A stretch of 64,000 nucleotides of DNA from Glandiceps talaboti (GCF_964340395.1 NC_135555.1:4571001-4635000), one strand, 5' to 3'; numbered from the stretch's first letter, positions 52,083 to 63,853 are shown. A program made the numbers and translations. Notes: generated by a model from the letters alone, not told the origin.

Positions 52083-53265
52083 ATCATGTGTGTATGGATA
52101 CATACATTGTAAAATCGGAAATCAAGCAGCTACTAGGCTAGGTTTGGGGCAATAGGAGTAAGACAGTGAAGAGAGGAGGGAAATGTGATAGAGAAATAGG
52201 AAGATGCCTTTTAAATGTAATTACCATGCCTACGTTAAATGTTATTGTTGTTATCATTTTTACAAGAGAAATCTCCTAATCAATATGTTCAGTGTGTGCT
52301 GTTCACCATTGTTTCTTTGAGTGTTTGTATTGAGAGTTTGTAGTGAGTTAACATTATGCGGAGTCAAAACTTTTATTGCACCTGGTCCACTACTAGCTTT
52401 AGGTCGTGGTCACTCTCATATCATAATATTGGGCGTGATTACCACTTAAAAGTGGAAATCAAACAGCGACTACCACATCGATCTCTCCTACGTAGTTACA
52501 CAAGTTAACCTTTGACATTCAGCTATTTGGTTTTCCCAATTACCGTTAAATATTAGTCAATCTACTCTGTGAACCATTACCAACAGGCACTCTCTGCAGA
52601 ATTCACAAACCAAGTAAAGAATGTGAGAAATGTCGCCAATTGTCACTCAAGGGCGGCAGATTTTCTATTCTCTAGGGGAATGGTTTGAAAATGAAATGCT
52701 TATCACATAGATACGTACGTCTGGACGAAATGCTCCGATAAGATGAAAAAAAAAAGTCATAAATAAAACATTGTATATTCCTCCGATAATGGATAGAAAT
52801 CGAGATATGTGAATTCAGGTATGTTTTATTTGCTTAAAGTTGTTTTGACACTAAATTCGTTTGTTGATAAGGTGAAGAACGTGCTTTCAATTATGTATAT
52901 GAATGGAATATCTATTATCCAACACGATCGACTTAAAACTTTCACCATCTACGGAATATGTTCATAACGTTTCCTTTTTTGCACTAGCTAGATTTTGGAA
53001 ATGCAATATGAAGACATCTGTACGGTTGAACATATTTTTAAAAAATGGAATAGAAATACCAGGAACACACATACCGTAACGTACCAGTATGTTAACTTGT
53101 TGTATGTACTGCCATCAATCATTGCAGTTAAATATAGTATTTAACCTGCCAGCTTCTAAAACCCAGTAAAAAGAAGACACACCTTATATGAGGTCGAAAA
53201 TTTGGAAATAAAGCAACTTTTAAAGCCGTAGACAACAAGACTCATGATTTTATCAAACTCATTTT
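52083..53265. other. Unannotated DNA
   Basis: Only a short palindrome CCACTTAAAAGTGG near 52443 stands out. Confidence 0.4.
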
Positions 53266-53345
53266 CTACGGTCAGTCCACGTCTCTACGGTCAGTCCAAG
53301 TCTCTAAGGTCAGTCCAAGTCTCTAAGGTCAGGCCAAGTCTCTTA
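53266..53345. repeat. 19-bp minisatellite, four units
   Basis: CTACGGTCAGTCCACGTCT, then CTAAGGTCAGTCCAAGTCT-type units. Confidence 0.9.
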
Positions 53346-54798
53346 GGAAAGTCTATATCTCTGTCACCTTGGTTCATCCTGTCTTTAGTCATTTCAACAA
53401 ATTTATAGTCTAGCACGAGGTCTCTGCTAAAAATTCGAAATTGTAGGAGTCAGAATATCGCCATTTTCAAAGTCCATTGGGAATTCTTGGCATGAAACAC
53501 AGCATTTTGGTACAGTTATACATTTTTTTCTGTGAAGTGGTTTTCACGGACAAAATTTCTTACCATTACAATTACAACGTTATTGTGATGATTGTCGATG
53601 TATAAATAAATACCAGTTTCATGGAGCTTCTATCACCAACCCTGATTTTCGGAAAATTACAAAATCAAATAATTTTCTGTTAAATATATTTTTCTGCTGA
53701 TAAAAAATCTTACAATAATGAATTATGGTGTAATGTCAGACTGATCGGCTACCGGTATCCTGGGGCCTAATACCAACCATGATCTTCTACATCGTTGATC
53801 GATCATCAAAATGTCTTTTTATCGTACTTCGATGTAACTGAATGGTAACATTTAATATAAAAGCTACCAGAATATTAATTAATGTAGGAGCGTACCACTC
53901 AAAATTTTAATGACATGAATTACACTAGTTACGGCCAAATGTTTGTTTCTCAGTCTCAAAATATGTGACAGTCTGTAAACCATGTTATAAATCAATGCAG
54001 TAACCTTTGAACAAGTCGAAAGCTTTAATGAATTTCTTTGGTTTGTATTTGAATCAATTACGTGCATAAGAATGTAAAAATGGCCACAAAGTACCACATA
54101 ATGTATGTTCTATTTGATGTAAAGTTTATTTACATATATTTGACCAAATAGGATCGATATTGAACTGTTCAGAGAACAAATACGAGAATAAAAGTTCTCT
54201 TTATAATGTACTATAAATTAAACTTACTTGAGGTGAGTTTAATTGTCATTATATTGAAGCTGACGCCACGACATCTACGCTCTGTGAACCCTGAGTAACT
54301 CGAGCCATCCCGATGTCAACCAAGCGTCTCAAGCGGACTGAATTCACTTTCATTGCTGTACGGTATTGTACGATCGAAGATTGGAGGGTCTTGAGGGAAA
54401 AAAGACCTTACATAATTTACAGGGATAGTAACTGGATTGCCATGTAAATGTCGTCACGCATGTAGAAGGTCACTCAATTCAAAAGCAATATTCCCTCCAC
54501 GTTTACTCTACTTAGTACAGTCCATTGAAGTTGACAATCGTGTTAAAGTGCGAGAACAAAATTGCCTTTTTTTGCATTCGTGATTGGATTAGCTCTTACA
54601 CACAGAATTGCAATAATGTCTAAACATTGGATTTAGTCGGGATAACATCTTATCAAGTAAAGTCTGTTCAAATATCAGATATGTCGCTAATCATAAGCCC
54701 TCCTGACAATTACTCCGATCCACTTCTCAAGTTTATTATGTTCCGTCGTCTGATTTTGTAAAATTGTCACATTTTGCCGTTCTTACCAAGCTAATTTC
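53346..54798. other. Unannotated DNA
   Basis: No feature supported. Confidence 0.4.
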
Positions 54799-54830
54799 GT
54801 AAAAACGTCACACCCCAGTGATGTTTTTAC
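54799..54830. repeat. 13-bp-arm hairpin
   Basis: GTAAAAACGTCAC and GTGATGTTTTTAC pair with a single G-T wobble around a 6-nt loop ACCCCA. Confidence 0.75.
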
Positions 54831-55377
54831 AAGCCCTGGATCAACTCCTTAAAACCTGGTCGGATGTGCGTAAGGAAAAAGAACAATCTCGGATCAACCA
54901 CGTAGCTCTTTACCCATTATATATTTTCAATGGAGGTGACAATTTCCAAGACTTACATTTTTTTTTATATTTATCAACTTGATCTGTAGAGTTTCGAAAT
55001 TGTTTACAACTAAAGGACACTTCGCTAATTTCAGTCGAAAATAAAGTGAAAAAATGTGAGTTTTCAGTAATAATTTTTATCGCAAATGTTGAAGATTATG
55101 ACTTGAGACGATAAACCCGACAACCGACTTGTCCGAGAGCTTTATAAATTATAACTGATTTGATCACAATACACACTGGTTATTTTATGTTTGTTTTAAG
55201 TAATCTAATTGAAATTTCCTAGACACGAAACGTCTATGAAAAAATGTCTGGCATGACAAATAATATTATGATATCCACAATAATTATTTTGCCATAAGAA
55301 GTCATTCGGGAGATCATATTGTTTGTGAAAATTTAATTATCATTTGCTCAGTACATAAAAATATTGTATTACAGTTA
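54831..55377. other. Unannotated DNA
   Basis: No feature supported. Confidence 0.4.
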
Positions 55378-55585
55378 TAATTAGTTGTTGTATCACAACC
55401 AAGGATTCAAATTACTTGCTGCACGAGTAACGTTTCGCCTGTTCAGGTCTACAGGCTTTGTCAAACTGTCTGTTTGCTGGTTTTACCGCTAGGGTAGGGG
55501 GTATAGTTTGAGAACTTAGACCCGAATAGGCGGAACGTTACTCGTAGGTAATTAGAATCCTTGGTCATGATACAACAACTAATTA
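55378..55585. mobile_element. 208-bp MITE with about 75-bp terminal inverted repeats
   Basis: Both ends read TAATTAGTTGTTGTATCA. The inverted match continues through ACCAAGGATTC, AATTAC, ACGAGTAACGTT, CGCCT and GGTCT with few mismatches. TTA lies outside both ends as a 3-bp direct repeat, which fits the TWA target duplication of PIF/Harbinger elements, although the AT-rich ends make the border uncertain. No transposase, so non-autonomous. Confidence 0.78.
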
Positions 55586-55913
55586 TTACTACGCGTTACC
55601 GACCTAATCCTATCTGTTACTTCATGTCTTCGTATTTTTCGTTTCTAACTTCCATTGGCGAAAAATGTCTAAAAAGTTTCCGGAAAGAGTAAATAAAAAG
55701 TCACTGCTAGTGAAATACGTAGAGGCGTAATACTACACTAGTACTTACTGTATACCGACTTTTAAAAGAACCAGACTCCTATTGACAACAGCGTACATGT
55801 CGCCATCATACTATTTTGAAAATGTATCCTTTCTAAGCGAATCAGTAAGTAAGTACCTATTAGCATCCTTATACATCGCCAAAGTTTTCAAACTTTGAAC
55901 TTACCTGTTCAAT

Positions 55914-55943
55914 TGACGTCATTGAGGAAAAACTGTGACGTCA
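55914..55943. promoter_or_regulatory. Two full CRE palindromes 22 bp apart
   Basis: TGACGTCA at 55914-55921 and 55936-55943, with the same helical face spacing (about two turns). A third lies at 56611-56618. Confidence 0.4.
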
Positions 55944-56254
55944 GAGATTAATTTGCATGTTGAAACTTTATACTTGCTGGGCTAAGTCAAGCGGAATTTC
56001 AGAGCAATACGATTACAGAAAGCAATTTAAAATTGTCCACAACATAACAAAACAGAGCTAAGTTATTTCCGTTGCCTGCCTTTTTATGTACTTTCCAAAT
56101 CAAGCGTGAACTAATTACGTGAATTATTTCGTTAGATTTACGTGACAAGTTAGGTAGTTTTGGTCTCTACCATGCTTTCTATATAATCAATTTTGTTTCA
56201 ATTGATTAGTTGTATTATAAAGTATTCTATTTTTGTTTTCAATTCTGCTTCGCG

Positions 56255-56287
56255 TATAAAGTTACCAGGCAATTGTTTTGGCGCCAA
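56255..56287 (+). promoter_or_regulatory. TATAAA plus E2F-like TTTTGGCGCCAA
   Basis: TATAAA at 56255-56260 and the palindromic TTTTGGCGCCAA at 56276-56287, close to the E2F consensus TTTSGCGC. The first ATGs downstream give only 4- and 10-codon frames, so a promoter is unproven. Confidence 0.25.
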
Positions 56288-56610
56288 TTTGTTTGGTGAA
56301 GAAGTAAAAGTCGAAGTGAAGTCATACATGTATCATGGTTGAAATTGTCGACAAACAGCAACTTTGAGGTTTCTTGTCTGTAACAAGAGATAGAGAGAAC
56401 AAGTCTACCGAGTAGAGTTACTAATCACTCAAGAGACAGTTTTGATCCCCACAGCTCAAAAAACCCGACAGTGCGTTGTGATCGCCGTCGTCAGCATATA
56501 CTTTCCCGCCAAAAACAATTTCACCAAAACTGTTAACTTTTTGACTCACTTTTCATACACTTCACTTTCATTTTTTATTACAATGATAGAAATTGTCATT
56601 TCCTACAAAA

Positions 56611-56618
56611 TGACGTCA
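56611..56618. promoter_or_regulatory. Full CRE palindrome TGACGTCA
   Basis: Third CRE in 700 bp, flanked by AAAA and GTATTTTGG. Confidence 0.3.
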
Positions 56619-57630
56619 GTATTTTGGCTTTAACATCTGAAAATATCGTTACAAAGCTTTTAGTCTCTATTTTGCTGTCATCCGTGTAATCACATGCTAA
56701 GACTTTGATCACATTCTTTTATCGTGTAAAGGGTTTTATGACCTCACCTTCTACTTCAAAATAAAATGAATTACGTAATAATACAACAAGATTATCACCA
56801 ATGAGACATGATCAGTACTAATGACGACATCGATGACGCCTGAGTTGTCTAGACCATGACGTAACATTAGTGTACAAGGTGATAACAAAGCGGAAAAACA
56901 CCGTGATTGGAAAATATACTTCCTTTCTGAGATAGTCGATAACACAATCAGGCCAATCTTCAACACCTGCTCAATCAATATCAGTCGTCCCTTGGTAACA
57001 GTGAGTATATGTTTCAACGTTGCTCTCAGGGGAAATGAGCGAAGAGTTCGGAAGACTAAAAGACGAAAAAAATATTAAATGTTTTAGGGCTACGCATTGT
57101 AGTTCGTGTGTTTGAGAGAACATAGGTTGATTAGGGATTTGCTTTCACAATGCAATCGTCATAGCAAATGGTTATACTGAATATAAATATTATTGCCAAC
57201 TCGTCTGACGTTTTCGAACACCGTATGTACATATACGCTATAGTTTAAAAAACCAACCCATTCTGAATGTATGAAGAAATCATTGCTTTTATTGCGCTGC
57301 AAAGAGCCCTATCCAGTCAAGGCTACCTTGAAATCATGCAATCATCTATTGAAGTTATGTACTGAAGTTATTCACCAAGTTCAAGTTCAACCTGGAAGGT
57401 TATTCCGAAGGTTATAAACTATGTGAAAGCTTTTGGGTTGGATTCCGCACTGATTTTTTCTTTGCAAGTCTGACCAATAATAAAAAGACACAAAACATTC
57501 TCACTGCTTTTCATTTCGCCGCTAAACAGGTTTGACGCACATAGTTTGATAATTATGTTAAACAAAGGAGAATTTTGAATCATTTTTTCGATCTCTGGTT
57601 ATGTGCTGGGCCTCCAAAAAGGGAACAGCG

Positions 57631-58045
57631 ATTGATTCGTGGCTGACGAATCCAACTTTGAAATGTGTGATTTGGATTTACGTCACATGAAGTTGATATG
57701 GAATTCTATACCAGTACGATACGTCATCAGTGGTGATAAACCTACCATCATGCAATACACCAAATGTGGTTGCCATTATCTTGTTTTATAGACTATTGCA
57801 CTCAGTCAGTGTACGCTAAGTATATAAGTATGGCCTCTATCAAAAGGGGGGTGGGAGGGGAGTGAGTTCAGTTGATTCGAGATAGCGATGAATCAAACTT
57901 TGAAATGTATACTTCACGTCACTGAAGGTGATATACTATAACGTCATCAGTGGCGATAAGCTCCTCACCGTGCAATACGTCAGTAAACTTATGGTAGGTA
58001 ACTTGCTTATACTGTTATAGCACTATTGCACTCAGCCAGCACTTG
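57631..58045. repeat. Diverged tandem duplication of about 230 bp
   Basis: Copy A (57631-57815) and copy B (57873-58045) share GATTCG, ACTTTGAAATGT, ACGTCAC, ACGTCATCAGTGG, GATAA, TGCAATAC and ACTATTGCACTCAG in the same order. Offsets run from 220 to 242 bp. Blocks between them have largely diverged. Several shared blocks contain ACGTCA. Confidence 0.75.
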
Positions 58046-59174
58046 GTACCGCAGACATGCCAAGGCACGTTTATACTGCGATCGCGGACTAAGATACAAC
58101 GACCGAGTGGGAGAAGTCGACAAAATTGTTATGACGGGGTTGTATGATAAACACTGCCAACACAATGAGGGAATTTTGAAAGATGTTAGCTGATGTTGAA
58201 ATAGACAAACTACATATACAAGACACTCAATATCCTCAGAGCAGAGAGTATATGGTTGTGTAACATTTCAGCAAGGTGGGCAATCTGCCAGGCTATAGAC
58301 TAAACTCCAAAACAGAAAACACTCGCCATCTCTATTGATCAACATAAGGAATGCACAATTCCAAATATTACCGTAATCCATGAATTGAATAAAGTGCGTC
58401 ATGGAAGGTGATCGAACTTTCAATATATATTGACCGAAGCAGGGAGAGCTGATACATATCACTCTCAGTCAAACTAGCAATGCCGTAGGGAGTCGGTTCC
58501 TTATCAATAATTATCTTCAGGCCGAAGCGTAAATGTCCAGGTACTGACATCAATAAGGTTTTGAGTGAAAGAAATTATGAAATAATGTTGAACAGGAAAA
58601 ATGGCAGGATTGACATTTAGTGAACCATTAAACTCGTCTAGGTATAAATGTAGCACTAAACTCAGTAGGGATGAACAGACATACACGTATCTTGTCCATT
58701 AGACCTTGTCATTAGGGAAGCAAAATACTTTACTTTGCGACAGTATCATTCCATTATATGCCAGTGACGTGCTTAATTTGTCAAGCCTTCAAACTGTTCG
58801 CCACACGAGTTCTTACATTTAAATTTACATTTAGATTTTTGATACATGCACGTATTTACCATTCTCATTACTCCCCCACTGACGTTATCGGTTGTTACTA
58901 GTAGCCTACTTGATGATCAACTGCGTGAGTGGTTTTATAAAGTAAACGGGTGTCTTCCTTATCATGTCGCAGGGTTAAATTTAACAGGCCAAAGGATACT
59001 TTGAAAATACACGGTATCGAGAGAAATAGAGTTTTGGGTGCTGGTGACAGGTTTTGCTATTAAGAAGAGAATAGATAAAACGCGAAAATGAAACGAAGAG
59101 AAAAGGAAAGATGGAAATAGAAAAGAAACAAAAAGATAGAAATAAAAGAAAGATAAGATAAGATATCATGTGAT
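58046..59174. other. Unannotated CpG-rich DNA
   Basis: A candidate minus-strand exon at 58372-58543 is described under findings. Nothing else. Confidence 0.35.
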
Positions 59175-59271
59175 GTGATATAATATAATATAATATAATA
59201 TAATATAATATAATATAATATAATATGATATGATATAATATAATATGATATAATATAATATGATATGATAA
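59175..59271. repeat. (TAATA)n pentanucleotide array
   Basis: About 19 units of ATAAT/ATGAT type, almost pure A and T. Confidence 0.95.
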
Positions 59272-60049
59272 ATGAAAAGAAAATTATAATTCCCAACGGT
59301 ATTCACAAGAATTTGTCAAAAGCGCTCAGCAAGATACTTGTCAAGAGTGAGCTAGCCATTTTTCAACAAGACATTTGCCTCCTCAGTGGTAATGAGCAGA
59401 AGACGAATGAATTCTCAAAGGTTTACAATAAATCATTCAAGAGAGGAAGTCCTGCAGCTATATGTAAAGATGTACTTTTCCATTCCACAAATCCCTAGGC
59501 TTTGCTTTAATACCAGATGATAACTAGATAGAAAATACTCCAATGGAAATTAAATTACTAAGTTGGTTGTAGAACGCGTGGGGACTGTGAAATGAAATAC
59601 GAGACTTTTTGCGTCATATACCCACAGGGTATCATAATTAGAAATGAAACGAACATCTATCAACTCATCCCGCTATCGAGTTTCTTACTATCACGGGATA
59701 AAACTAAGTCTGGCTAGAGCACACTAACCGTAATATTAACGTGGCGTCCTGTAGAGTATGGCACCTAGAGATCACACAGGGGGTCATGTTTTCTTGCCGA
59801 AAAACTTTAAATCCAGGGGTTGAAAAGAGTTGCACAAAAAAAAAATCAAAATTATTTCTGCTACTTGCTGATAAAATCGTGAATTGTTCATAGCGAACTG
59901 ATTGCACTAATGGTCTGAAATATAACAAAACAACAGTAAAACATAAAAACACCTGGTAAAATGAATCCTAGTAAATATTCGAGTGATATGTTCATCCTCG
60001 TTCCCGCGCATTAAATTTGTACATCTGCGTGGCAGACAGCGTGTCAAAG
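59272..60049. other. Unannotated DNA
   Basis: A 77-codon plus-strand open frame (59265-59498) starts in the AT array. It is soluble-protein-like in composition but has no splice or homology support. Confidence 0.35.
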
Positions 60050-60060
60050 AGCGCCATCTA
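60050..60060 (-). promoter_or_regulatory. CTCF-like motif, minus orientation
   Basis: Minus strand reads CCGTTAGATGGCGCT, matching the CTCF core CCASYAGRKGGCRS at 12 of 14 positions. Confidence 0.4.
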
Positions 60061-60475
60061 ACGGCATGTATGCCAGCCTGGTACGTGTAAAGTGAAAATC
60101 ACCACTGCGCACCTTGTATACACAGCAACAGCCAGAAATAAATAGTTTAAGAGTCGTTGGAAGAAATAAGTGACTCGCTTTAATATCATGTTCAACAAGA
60201 TCGTAAAGATATGTTTGTACCTATTGTAACCCATCTTCCTTTGTAAATGTATATAAAACATTTCAAGTCTTACTGTGTTCCACTTTCCTCGTATGATGGA
60301 TATGAAAAAAGAAAGAAAGACATAATCCACCTCTAGATGGCGCTATACATTAGCAACTTAAAGTTCTTGCGACATCAAACACAGTTTCTGTGCTCACATC
60401 AGTTATGGGTCTCGTATGTTCTACAAGCGTGCGTGTAAGCTGCTGAAAGTAAAACAATACCTGTTTGAATTTCAA
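60061..60475. other. Inter-motif spacer and CpG transition zone
   Basis: CpG is frequent up to about 60450 and drops beyond it. A 90-codon minus-strand open frame here has no support. Confidence 0.4.
60330..60344 (+). promoter_or_regulatory. CTCF-like motif, plus orientation
   Basis: CCTCTAGATGGCGC matches CCASYAGRKGGCRS at 13 of 14 positions. TAGATGGCGCT here is the exact reverse complement of AGCGCCATCTA at 60050, so the pair is divergent, about 280 bp apart. Confidence 0.45.
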
Positions 60476-60493
60476 AACAGTATGAATATATAA

Positions 60494-60499
60494 TTTATT
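60494..60499 (-). terminator. Distal polyadenylation signal AATAAA
   Basis: Minus-strand AATAAA about 2.1 kb after the AT-hook stop. CpG density jumps immediately beyond it, so this is my preferred end of the long transcript. Confidence 0.35.
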
Positions 60500-62465
60500 A
60501 CAAATTGTTTAATGTAAGTACAATTCTTTGATAAAATTTTGCATCAACTTTCACAGAAAGCACAAAATTCTGCAGAAAAAAAATACTGCGATGTGTTCAT
60601 GCATAGACATTGATCAGTAAAATCTAATGACCAGTATACATAATTGAGTAGCACATATTTTCAATGTTCTCTTCAAAACAGGTTGTCTTTTAATACAAAA
60701 TATGAGACAATCTCACATTTCCATGTTAACCTGTTACTGTCACGCATTTCTCAAGTGCATGACTACAAAATAAAACATTATGAATTGTTATTTCCCAGAA
60801 GGAAACTTTGAATATCCTCTTTCGTGATAGCAAAGAATGATTCACATGTTACCATGGAAACAGTGGATGGAAATTAAAAAGTACCTCCGAATTCTATATT
60901 TCATTGTAAAAAAGCAGACACAACATGAAAGGTCATGAAAGGTCATCTCTTTTGGGAAAATGGACTTAATCAATACTCTATACAAAGGTTGTTGTGGATT
61001 ATGGATGAAAATTCAAAAGAAACTCAGAATTGTACATTTCACCCCAAAAATGCTGCCACAATCTATCATCGCTTTGGGAAAATTTGAGGTCATTCAAATT
61101 CATAAAACTAAGGTAAACTATCTCAACATTTATCGACTTCTGAATTAATTGAAAATATAAAGTCCCCTGAGGTGGTTTGTTCCTAAACACTGAAATACAG
61201 TGACTGACAGACAGTATACAAAATATCTGAATGTACACGAAAATAAGGCACTGTGGTGTAATATCTACATTTCAAAATGGCAAAAGGTATTATCAATAGT
61301 TTTGTACATACGAAACTAAATATTTCCATTAGTGTTTTTATGCTAAGTTTTCGAAAACTAACAAAGAACAGTAATCTGGTAAAGTCCATTGTGTTGTGAT
61401 TTGGTGGAGGTTAAAATATGTTTGGAAACCTTGGTAGATTTTAGCATTTTACCATCATTAACAGAAAACATACACTAGTCTTGTAAGCTGCACAATGAAA
61501 AATAAAAGTGGTTTTATAACGATGCAGAAATACTACAATGCATAGATATGGTCTATGGTGGCAGGTTTAGAAGGTTTATCCGATAAACAAAAAAACAAAC
61601 AGAAAACAGAAAATGAATGAAAAATTGAAGTTCAAAATGCAACAATTTACATCCAGTACTTTGTTACATAAAAAATCATAACATCATGTGAATAAAACAG
61701 GAACGAAATGTAGTCAGCAACTATACATCTTCAACTTGTTTCACAGTTCAGTTACAGAATGTGGAAAAATAGGTGAAAGATACAATACTCTAGCTAGAGT
61801 ACAAAGATAGATTTTAGTTTAGCGCACACTAACTTTAAGGTTAATTAAATGTAAGGGAATGAATACTGAAATGCTATAACATGACATCATATATTGAACT
61901 GTAAATACTGACTCAATATTTCTCAAAAAAACCCAAAAAAACAAATACTGTGAAAAATTGTTTTTTAAGAGATCTTCTTTCTCGCTGTACAACTAAATAC
62001 GAGTTGGGAGAAAGAGGATTATACACCTTAATTCTCAGTTTGTGGATAGTTAACAGCCCCCTCTATGGCACAGAAGGGCAGTACTTTTGTTTACTGGAGT
62101 CATACATGGAAGAACTACACTGGGTAACACACCAAAACCTAACATGACAGAGATTGTACATATGTTACTTTGTCTCCACTTGACAGGCTCAGTACTCATC
62201 ACCATACTACATCTGGGAAATGCACCGACTTTAGTCAAACAGGAAAGTGTCTGTGTCTGCAAAATGGTCCTGATATCACAATTTTGTTTCCTCCATTTCT
62301 TAAGCTGTCTTCCAGTTACATGTACACATATATGAAACAACTGTTTCTTCAGTATGCCAATTTCATCAATCTTTTCCTAAATGATGTCAGTGCAGACATC
62401 AAGTTATGGTCACTCAGTCATTTGCATATTCATGATGTCATTTAGGATGCAAAGCACTTGATCCA

Positions 62466-62471
62466 TTTATT
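62466..62471 (-). terminator. Proximal polyadenylation signal AATAAA
   Basis: Minus-strand AATAAA 153 nt after the AT-hook stop codon. This is the first such hexamer downstream. It would give a short 3' UTR. Confidence 0.4.
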
Positions 62472-62624
62472 CCCATTTTCCACTGTCTACCACTGATGGT
62501 GTTGTGTGTGCAGAAGTGGAATTCATAATGATCATAAATGAGACAGCATATTTTTGGATATACCACAACCATCCACTATACAGTCCAAGTCTTTGTTTAC
62601 AGAATACACCATTGAGCACATTTT

Positions 62625-62773
62625 CTACTGATTTAACTGACTATGTGATGTTGTTGGTGGACCCTTCCACTGTCCTTGTATTTTTCTATTAATTTCTGCT
62701 AACACAACTGAATACAACAATGCTTTCTCATTGGAAAGGTTTCCAAATAAGTCCTGTTCTCTTTCTTCTTTAG
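62625..62773 (-). CDS. Terminal coding exon of the same AT-hook protein
   Basis: Last coding exon, 149 nt on the minus strand. It follows a textbook acceptor (TTGTCTTGTTTTTCAG) and ends in a TAG stop. The first two bases complete the split Ala codon, and 48 further codons follow. The peptide starts [17 protein letters not shown] and continues [19 protein letters not shown], then [12 protein letters not shown]. The first part is charged. The middle (about residues 17-37 of the exon) looks like an amphipathic helix, and the Ser/Thr/Gln tail is probably disordered. I do not recognise a named domain here. The joined frame over both exons is 88 residues with no stop, and the intron between them is 1080 bp. 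A conserved helical C-terminus after an AT-hook suggests a protein-protein contact, which is inference. Confidence 0.86.
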
Positions 62774-63853
62774 CTGAAAAACAAGACAAATAATAGGATT
62801 TCTTACTCCACTTTTTAACGTTTTAATTCTATCTCTTTATACAGATTTAAAAGTCTGACAGATACAACTTGTCATGCCAAACCTATCAGCCAGCACTCAT
62901 GTCATGTCAAGCCTATCAGCTAGCACTCATGTCATGATGTCCAAACCTATCAGCTAGCACTCATGTCATGCCAAAACCTATCAGCTAGCACTCATGTCAT
63001 GCCAAAACCTATCAGCTAGCACTCATGTCATATCATGTCATGTCAAACCTTTCAGCTAGCATTCATATCATGTCATATCAAACCTATCAGCTAGCACTCA
63101 TGTCATGTCATGTCATGTCAAACCTATCAGCTAGCACTCATGTCATGTCATGTCAAGCCTATCAGCTAGCACTCATATCATGTCATGTCATGTCAAACCT
63201 ATCAGCTAGCACTCATGTCATGTCATGTCAAGCCTATCAGCTAGCACTCATATCATGTCATGTCATGTCAAACCTATCAGCTAGCACTCATGTCATGTCA
63301 TGTCAAACCTATCAGCTAGCACTCATGTCATGTCATGTCAAGCCTATCAGCTAGCATTCATATCATGTCATATCAAACCTATCAGCTAGCACTCATGTCA
63401 TGTCATGTCATGTCAAACCTATCAGCTAGCACTCATGTCATGTCATGTCAAGCCTATCAGCTAGCACTCATGTCAGGCCAAGCCTATCAGCTAGCACTCA
63501 TGTTATGTAATGTCATGCCTATCAGCTAGCACTCATGTCATGTCATGTCAAACCTATCAGCTAGCACTCATGATGATCATACTGTTACCTAAATCTACAC
63601 AGCCTATCAATCTGATTAAAATCTGATGTAGTGAATATACTTTGATTCATTTATTCATTTCAATTTCCTCTGTAATTGTTTACTGTTATTTGTTTTGCTT
63701 TTGTTATTCCAAGAGTGAGTGCTTACTTCATGCTCCAAGAATAAAACAAACCACAATAAACAACCAAAAGAGATAAATAAAGAAATACAGTCTTATTTAC
63801 TACATCACATAATCAGATTGACAGCTTATGAGATATCGGTATGTTTTGTTTAC
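62774..63853 (-). other. Last intron of the AT-hook gene
   Basis: 1080-bp phase-1 intron with donor GTAAAC and acceptor TTTTTCAG on the minus strand. About two thirds of it is the 35-bp minisatellite listed separately. The rest is AT-rich with no recognisable element. Confidence 0.8.
62875..63572. repeat. 35-bp intronic minisatellite (CTATCAGCTAGCACTCATGTC)
   Basis: About 20 tandem units. Each has the invariant core CTATCAGCTAGCACTCATG followed by a variable number of ATGTC pentamers and then AAACC or AAGCC. Unit length therefore varies with the number of pentamers, a repeat inside a repeat. The open frames across it are artefacts. It sits inside the last intron of the AT-hook gene. Confidence 0.93.

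Larger units (their letters stand above)
55586..57630. other. CpG-rich DNA with clustered regulatory-type motifs
   Basis: Holds the CRE pair and E2F-like site listed separately, a TATAAA at 56255, and no accepted exon. Confidence 0.35.
60476..62624 (-). other. Probable 3' UTR of the AT-hook gene
   Basis: Non-coding stretch downstream of the TAG stop on the minus strand. It has two AATAAA signals, one 153 nt after the stop and one about 2.1 kb after it. CpG is scarce throughout (7 CpG counted by eye in 61021-61620) and recovers just past the distal signal. This fits a transcribed, methylated gene body that ends near 60.48 kb. The short open frames inside it, on both strands, show no coding character. 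The extent is inference; cDNA ends are needed to fix it. Confidence 0.45.

Noticed and set aside
59265-59498. 77-codon plus-strand frame starting MINEKKIIIPNGIHK
   Set aside because: Composition is plausible, but its start lies in the AT array and there is no splice, promoter or homology support.
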